From Selenomonadaceae bacterium (GTDB lineage: Bacteria; Bacillota; Negativicutes; Selenomonadales; Selenomonadaceae), in contig JAEERZ010000079.1 in NCBI GenBank assembly GCA_016286075.1, positions 1 to 9,131 on the forward strand: 9,131 nucleotides of DNA. Direction: 5' to 3'. Numbering within the stretch: the stretch's first letter is position 1; each line of letters opens with the position of its first letter. Positions 6,846 through 9,131 of this stretch are shown in pieces. The notes below the pieces were generated by a model. That model was not told the origin of the DNA. It saw nothing but the letters and a program-made list of their open reading frames with translations, and searched no databases. A program made the translations under genes and the position numbers.

Positions 6846-7046
6846 TTAGTCTTTCTTGTAACGCTGCTTGAAGCGCTCGATACGGCCGCCCTTGGCCTGA
6901 CCGCGCAGACGCCCCGTGAAGAACGGATGGCACTTCGAGCAGACGTCGACGCGAAGCTCCTCTTTCGTCGAGCCCGTCGTGAACTTGTTGCCGCAGCCGC
7001 AAGTCACGGTCGCTTCGAAATACTTGGGATGAATACCCTCTTTCAT
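6846..7046 (-). CDS. rpmE: 50S ribosomal protein bL31, zinc-binding (C+) form
   Basis: L31 is a small protein of the large subunit that bridges to the 30S head. The protein is 66 residues, typical for the zinc form. Four cysteines, C16 and C18 (CGC) and C36 and C39 (CSKC), form the metal site, so this is the C+ paralogue rather than the zinc-free YtiA type; C+ forms are often replaced when zinc is scarce. The family opening MKEGIHPKY and the basic C-terminus with HPFFTGRLRG (40-49) are present. The ATG at 7046 has GAGG about 8 nt upstream. It has its own extended -10 promoter, a leader of about 150 nt with several hairpins, and a strong terminator 7 nt after the stop. Confidence 0.97.
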   Translation of the reverse strand: MKEGIHPKYFEATVTCGCGNKFTTGSTKEELRVDVCSKCHPFFTGRLRGQAKGGRIERFKQRYKKD

Positions 7047-7195
7047 GCTTTACACCTCACTTTTCTCCCTATTCAAAGGAACAAGATACAAGCGGCCTTT
7101 GCGCCCGCTTGGTCAAGAGAATGCGTCCCCACATTCTCCCCTGTCCCCGCATAGGGGGAACAGTGCCGAAGAAAAGACGGCGCTCCGTCAATTCC
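7047..7195 (-). promoter_or_regulatory. Structured 5' leader of rpmE (candidate ribosomal-protein leader)
   Basis: From the predicted transcript start near 7195 to the ATG, the minus-strand RNA can form four hairpins in order: GACGG/CCGTC (7189-7185 with 7180-7176) followed by TTTTC; CTGTTCCCC/GGGGACAG (7163-7155 with 7148-7141, one bulge); GAGAATG/CATTCTC (7138-7132 with 7123-7117); and CAAGCGG/CCGCTTG (7111-7105 with 7095-7089). The hexamer GGGGAC occurs both in the 3' arm of the second hairpin and in the loop of the third, so the GTTCCCC arm could pair with either. L31 mRNAs of several bacterial groups are known or proposed to carry autoregulatory leaders; whether this matches a described class I cannot tell from sequence alone. 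Confidence 0.5.
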
Positions 7196-7201
7196 GCGGA
7201 C

Positions 7202-7230
7202 ATTATAGCACAAAGCAAAATGCCGCGCAA
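7202..7230 (-). promoter_or_regulatory. Sigma-A-type promoter of rpmE
   Basis: On the minus strand TTGCGC (7230-7225), a 17-nt spacer and TATAAT (7207-7202) preceded by TGC (extended -10, TGCTATAAT) form a near-consensus promoter. Transcription would begin near 7195, leaving a leader of about 150 nt before the rpmE ATG. Confidence 0.75.
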
Positions 7231-7278
7231 GCCCTCCGAAAAACGCCAAAGGAAACAAAAGAAAAACGCCGCCCCGTC

Positions 7279-7306
7279 TTGAAAAATTTATTTTAGCATC
7301 TATAAT
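7279..7306 (+). promoter_or_regulatory. Sigma-A-type promoter of the ClpX-like gene
   Basis: TTGAAA (7279-7284), a 16-nt spacer and a perfect TATAAT (7301-7306) form a strong housekeeping promoter. Transcription would begin near 7313, giving an untranslated leader of about 47 nt that ends with GGAGG (7347-7351), 8 nt before the ATG at 7360. No CtsR or HrcA (CIRCE) operator is visible. Confidence 0.8.
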
Positions 7307-7359
7307 AGAAAGGAAACCATCAAACGACGAACGACTGATTCACAACGGAGGAATACATC

Positions 7360-8661
7360 ATGGCTAAAAACTCGCCGATGCAGCACGTTTGCAGTTTCTG
7401 CAAGCGGCTCGTAACGATACGCGACCAGTACGACATGCCGATTCTCGACCCGCAGACCGGGTTCGCCATTTGCAAGAACTGCATCGGGGACATCTATCAT
7501 TTCATCGAGGATCACGACACCAACAAGGCCACCACCAGCAAAAAGAATTTCGCCGCCTCGCTGGGCGCGATCCTGAAAAAGAACAAGCCCCACATCATCA
7601 AGGAATATCTGGACCAGTATATCATCGAGCAGGAGCGGGCGAAGAAGATCCTGTCCGTAGCCGTTTACAACCATTACAAGCGCATGAAGTACGGCTTCGA
7701 CCACAAGAACGACCCCTCCATCGAGAAATCCAACGTCATCATGCTGGGCCCGTCGGGCTGCGGCAAGACGGCGCTGCTTTCCCATCTCTCCACGCTCCTC
7801 GACATCCCCTTTGCCGTGACCGACGCGTCGAGCCTCACCGAGGCCGGTTTTGTCGGCGCGGACGTGGAAGTCGCCGTCCGCAACCTCTATTACGCCGCGG
7901 ACAAGGACATCGAGCGCACGGAGCACGGCATCATCTACCTTGACGAGTTCGACAAGATCGCGCGGAAATCCGGCGAAAACAATTCCATCACCGCCGACCC
8001 CGGCCACGAGGGCGTCCAGCAGGCGCTCCTGAAAATGCTGGAGGGCAGCGTCGTGGAGTTCACCGCCCGGGGCCAGCGCAAGCACCCGGAAGCCCCGACC
8101 ATCAAAGTCGACACGAAGAACATCCTGTTCATCGTCGGCGGCGCCTTCGTCGGCATCGACAAGATCATCGCGAAGCGGCTGCAAAAGTCCGACGCAAGCA
8201 TCGGCTTCGGCGCGAAGGTCGAGGGCGAGAACGACAAGCCGAAATTCGACGAGCTGATCCACCAGGTCAACCCGGAGGATTTGATGAAATACGGCATCAT
8301 TCCCGAAATCATCGGCCGTCTGCCGGTCATCTGCACGCTGGAGACGCTGGACGAGGACGCGCTGCTCCGCATCCTGACCGAACCGGTCAACGCCCCCGTG
8401 CGCCAGTACGAAAAGCTCATGGAAATGGACGGCGTGGAGCTTTCCTTTGAAGAAGACGCCCTGCGGGCCGTGGCGAAAAAAGCCATCGAGCGCAAGACCG
8501 GCGCGAGAAGCCTCAAAGGCATCATCGAGGACGTGATGCTCGACGTGATGTTCGACATTCCGCGCAGCGAAGAATCCCGCCGCGTCATCGTCACCAAGGA
8601 ATGCATCACCGAGGGCGCCCAGCCGGAAATCGAGCCCCTGACGGAGAAACGCTCGGCGTAG
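7360..8661 (+). CDS. ClpX-type AAA+ protein unfoldase, divergent and standalone
   Basis: ClpX hexamers unfold proteins with ATP and pass them to the ClpP peptidase. The 433-residue protein has the full ClpX plan: a zinc domain with C11/C14 and C38/C41, Walker A GPSGCGKT (130-137), pore loop GFVG (163-166), Walker B IIYLDE (191-196), RKH loop (240-242), sensor-1 region LFIVGGAF (256-263), an IGF loop (281-283) that in ClpX docks ClpP, the arginine of IGRLP (R320), and sensor-2 GAR (381-383). Oddities against canonical ClpX: 23 rather than about 18 residues between the zinc pairs, GPSGCGKT instead of GPTGSGKT, DEFDK instead of DEIDK, and ADPGHEGVQQ instead of RDVSGEGVQQ. clpX normally lies beside clpP or tig; neither is here. 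It is probably a second ClpX paralogue, but it could be the genome's only ClpX. The ATG has GGAGG 8 nt upstream. No clear terminator follows before the tRNA. Confidence 0.9.
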   Translation: MAKNSPMQHVCSFCKRLVTIRDQYDMPILDPQTGFAICKNCIGDIYHFIEDHDTNKATTSKKNFAASLGAILKKNKPHIIKEYLDQYIIEQERAKKILSVAVYNHYKRMKYGFDHKNDPSIEKSNVIMLGPSGCGKTALLSHLSTLLDIPFAVTDASSLTEAGFVGADVEVAVRNLYYAADKDIERTEHGIIYLDEFDKIARKSGENNSITADPGHEGVQQALLKMLEGSVVEFTARGQRKHPEAPTIKVDTKNILFIVGGAFVGIDKIIAKRLQKSDASIGFGAKVEGENDKPKFDELIHQVNPEDLMKYGIIPEIIGRLPVICTLETLDEDALLRILTEPVNAPVRQYEKLMEMDGVELSFEEDALRAVAKKAIERKTGARSLKGIIEDVMLDVMFDIPRSEESRRVIVTKECITEGAQPEIEPLTEKRSA

Positions 8662-8679
8662 CCGGAAGGCAAAAATCTC

Positions 8680-8708
8680 TTGCCCCTGCGCGGGATTTGT
8701 GATACACT
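8680..8708 (+). promoter_or_regulatory. Promoter of the tRNA-Gly gene
   Basis: TTGCCC (8680-8685), a 17-nt spacer and TACACT (8703-8708) with an upstream TG (TGATACACT, extended -10) lie 12 nt before the tRNA. It starts 19 nt after the ClpX-like stop codon, so the tRNA can be transcribed on its own as well as by read-through. Confidence 0.65.
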
Positions 8709-8720
8709 GTGGAAGTCGAC

Positions 8721-8794
8721 GCGGGCATAGTTCATCGGTAGAATGAAAGCTTCCCAAGCTTTAGAGGGCGGTTCGATTCCGCTTGCCCGCTCCA
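8721..8794 (+). tRNA. tRNA-Gly, anticodon CCC (CCA encoded)
   Basis: The 74-nt sequence folds as a complete cloverleaf. The acceptor GCGGGCA pairs with TGCCCGC, and the D arm is GTTC/GAAT. The anticodon stem AAAGC/GCTTT holds the loop TTCCCAA, so the anticodon is CCC at 8753-8755. The variable loop is 4 nt, and the T arm GGCGG/CCGCT holds the loop TTCGATT. The discriminator base is T and the 3' CCA is encoded. Anticodon CCC reads GGG glycine codons. It has its own promoter and an intrinsic terminator 9 nt downstream. Confidence 0.97.
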
Positions 8795-8803
8795 TAAAAA
8801 ATT

Positions 8804-8834
8804 ACGGGAACCGTTTTCGCGGTTCCCGTTTTTT
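8804..8834. terminator. Bidirectional intrinsic terminator
   Basis: A perfect 10-bp stem, ACGGGAACCG (8804-8813) with CGGTTCCCGT (8820-8829), has a 6-nt loop. On the plus strand it runs into TTTTTT (8829-8834), ending the tRNA and any ClpX-like read-through. On the minus strand it is followed, after TAA, by TTTTTT (8801-8796), serving the ABC transporter gene. It lies between two converging units, as expected for a shared terminator. Confidence 0.88.
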
Positions 8835-8842
8835 GTTTCCTT

Positions 8843-9131
8843 TTACACCGCAGGTATCGGGCGCAGTTCTGCTTCCCCGCTTGCCAGCGACAGCTCGCTG
8901 TCGTGACGCGCAAAGAGCGTGGAACGGTGGCCGACGCTGACGATGCCCGCGTTCGGCAGTTCGCTCCGCAAAAGATCGTAAAGCCGCGCTTCCCGCGCCT
9001 CATCGAGGGCGCTGGTGGCCTCGTCGAGGAAAATCCAGTCGGGGCGCGTCAAAATGACGCGGGCGAAGGCGATGCGCTGCTGCTCACCGAGGGAAAGAAT
9101 GCGGCTCCAGTCGTCCGTATCGCCGATGCGG
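8843..9131 (-). CDS. ABC transporter ATP-binding/permease protein, YddA/SbmA-like, C-terminal 95 residues only
   Basis: The gene enters from the right edge and ends at a TAA (8845-8843). The visible part is the end of a nucleotide-binding domain: the ABC signature LSLGEQQ (fragment residues 12-18), Walker B and D-loop WIFLDEATSALDE (32-44), and the switch histidine in SVGHRS (H68). LSLGEQQ preceded by a tryptophan (DDWSRILSLGEQQ), and the GHRSTLFARHD segment, are typical of the ABCD-like exporter/importer fusions related to YddA, SbmA/BacA and mycobacterial vitamin B12/bleomycin transporters, which carry an N-terminal membrane domain. That domain lies outside the window, so the substrate cannot be named. 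It converges on the ClpX-like gene and tRNA, sharing their terminator. Confidence 0.88.
   Translation of the reverse strand, partial: RIGDTDDWSRILSLGEQQRIAFARVILTRPDWIFLDEATSALDEAREARLYDLLRSELPNAGIVSVGHRSTLFARHDSELSLASGEAELRPIPAV

Larger units (their letters stand above)
7047..7359. other. Divergent intergenic region between rpmE and the ClpX-like gene
   Basis: The 313 gene-free bases hold the rpmE leader (7047-7195), the rpmE promoter (7202-7230, minus), the plus-strand promoter of the ClpX-like gene (7279-7306) and its untranslated leader with ribosome binding site (to 7359). The stretch 7231-7278 is purine-rich and I see no operator or gene in it. The two promoters face away from each other and their -35 boxes are about 48 nt apart, close enough for a shared regulator, though no shared operator is evident. 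Confidence 0.75.

Noticed and set aside
7300..8757. 485-codon open frame on the minus strand opposite the ClpX-like gene
   Set aside because: It is a GC-rich shadow of a gene with complete ClpX motifs, runs through the ClpX-like promoter and leader, and has no family signature.

Overview
This window looks like chromosomal housekeeping DNA from a GC-rich member of the Bacillota. Strong Shine-Dalgarno sites, consensus-like sigma-A promoters and the order rpmE, DUF1385 gene, prfA, prmC, sua5-type gene, rpiB, glyA, upp support this. The GC-rich coding sequence would fit Negativicutes or a GC-rich clostridial lineage, but that placement is inference. I see no phage, transposase, CRISPR array or other mobile gene.

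Layout. Positions 1-113 (minus) hold the first 37 codons of an unidentified membrane protein with its own promoter. Positions 249-7046 (minus) hold an eight-gene run read right to left: rpmE (ribosomal protein L31), a DUF1385 membrane protein, prfA (release factor 1), prmC (methyltransferase that modifies RF1), a Sua5/YwlC-type enzyme of tRNA t6A synthesis, rpiB (ribose-5-phosphate isomerase B), glyA (serine hydroxymethyltransferase) and upp (uracil phosphoribosyltransferase). An intrinsic terminator follows upp. Gaps from prfA onward are short (prmC overlaps the sua5-type gene by 4 nt). Two places break the run: a terminator-like hairpin after rpmE, and a long repeat-based hairpin between the DUF1385 gene and prfA.

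The 313-base intergenic region 7047-7359 holds divergent promoters: one for rpmE with a leader of about 150 nt rich in hairpins, and one for a plus-strand gene. That gene (7360-8661) encodes a divergent ClpX-type unfoldase standing apart from clpP. It is followed by a tRNA-Gly with anticodon CCC, a hairpin terminator usable in both directions, and the 3' end of a minus-strand ABC transporter gene of the YddA/SbmA-like type.

How the genes fit together. The minus-strand run joins translation (L31, RF1, RF1 methylation, t6A modification of tRNA) to precursor supply: RpiB interconverts pentose phosphates that feed PRPP, Upp uses PRPP to salvage uracil, and GlyA supplies one-carbon units. Points most worth a second look are the ClpX paralogue, the slipped-register hairpin at 5738-5786, and the rpmE leader. 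I found no clear evidence of a wholly new system.
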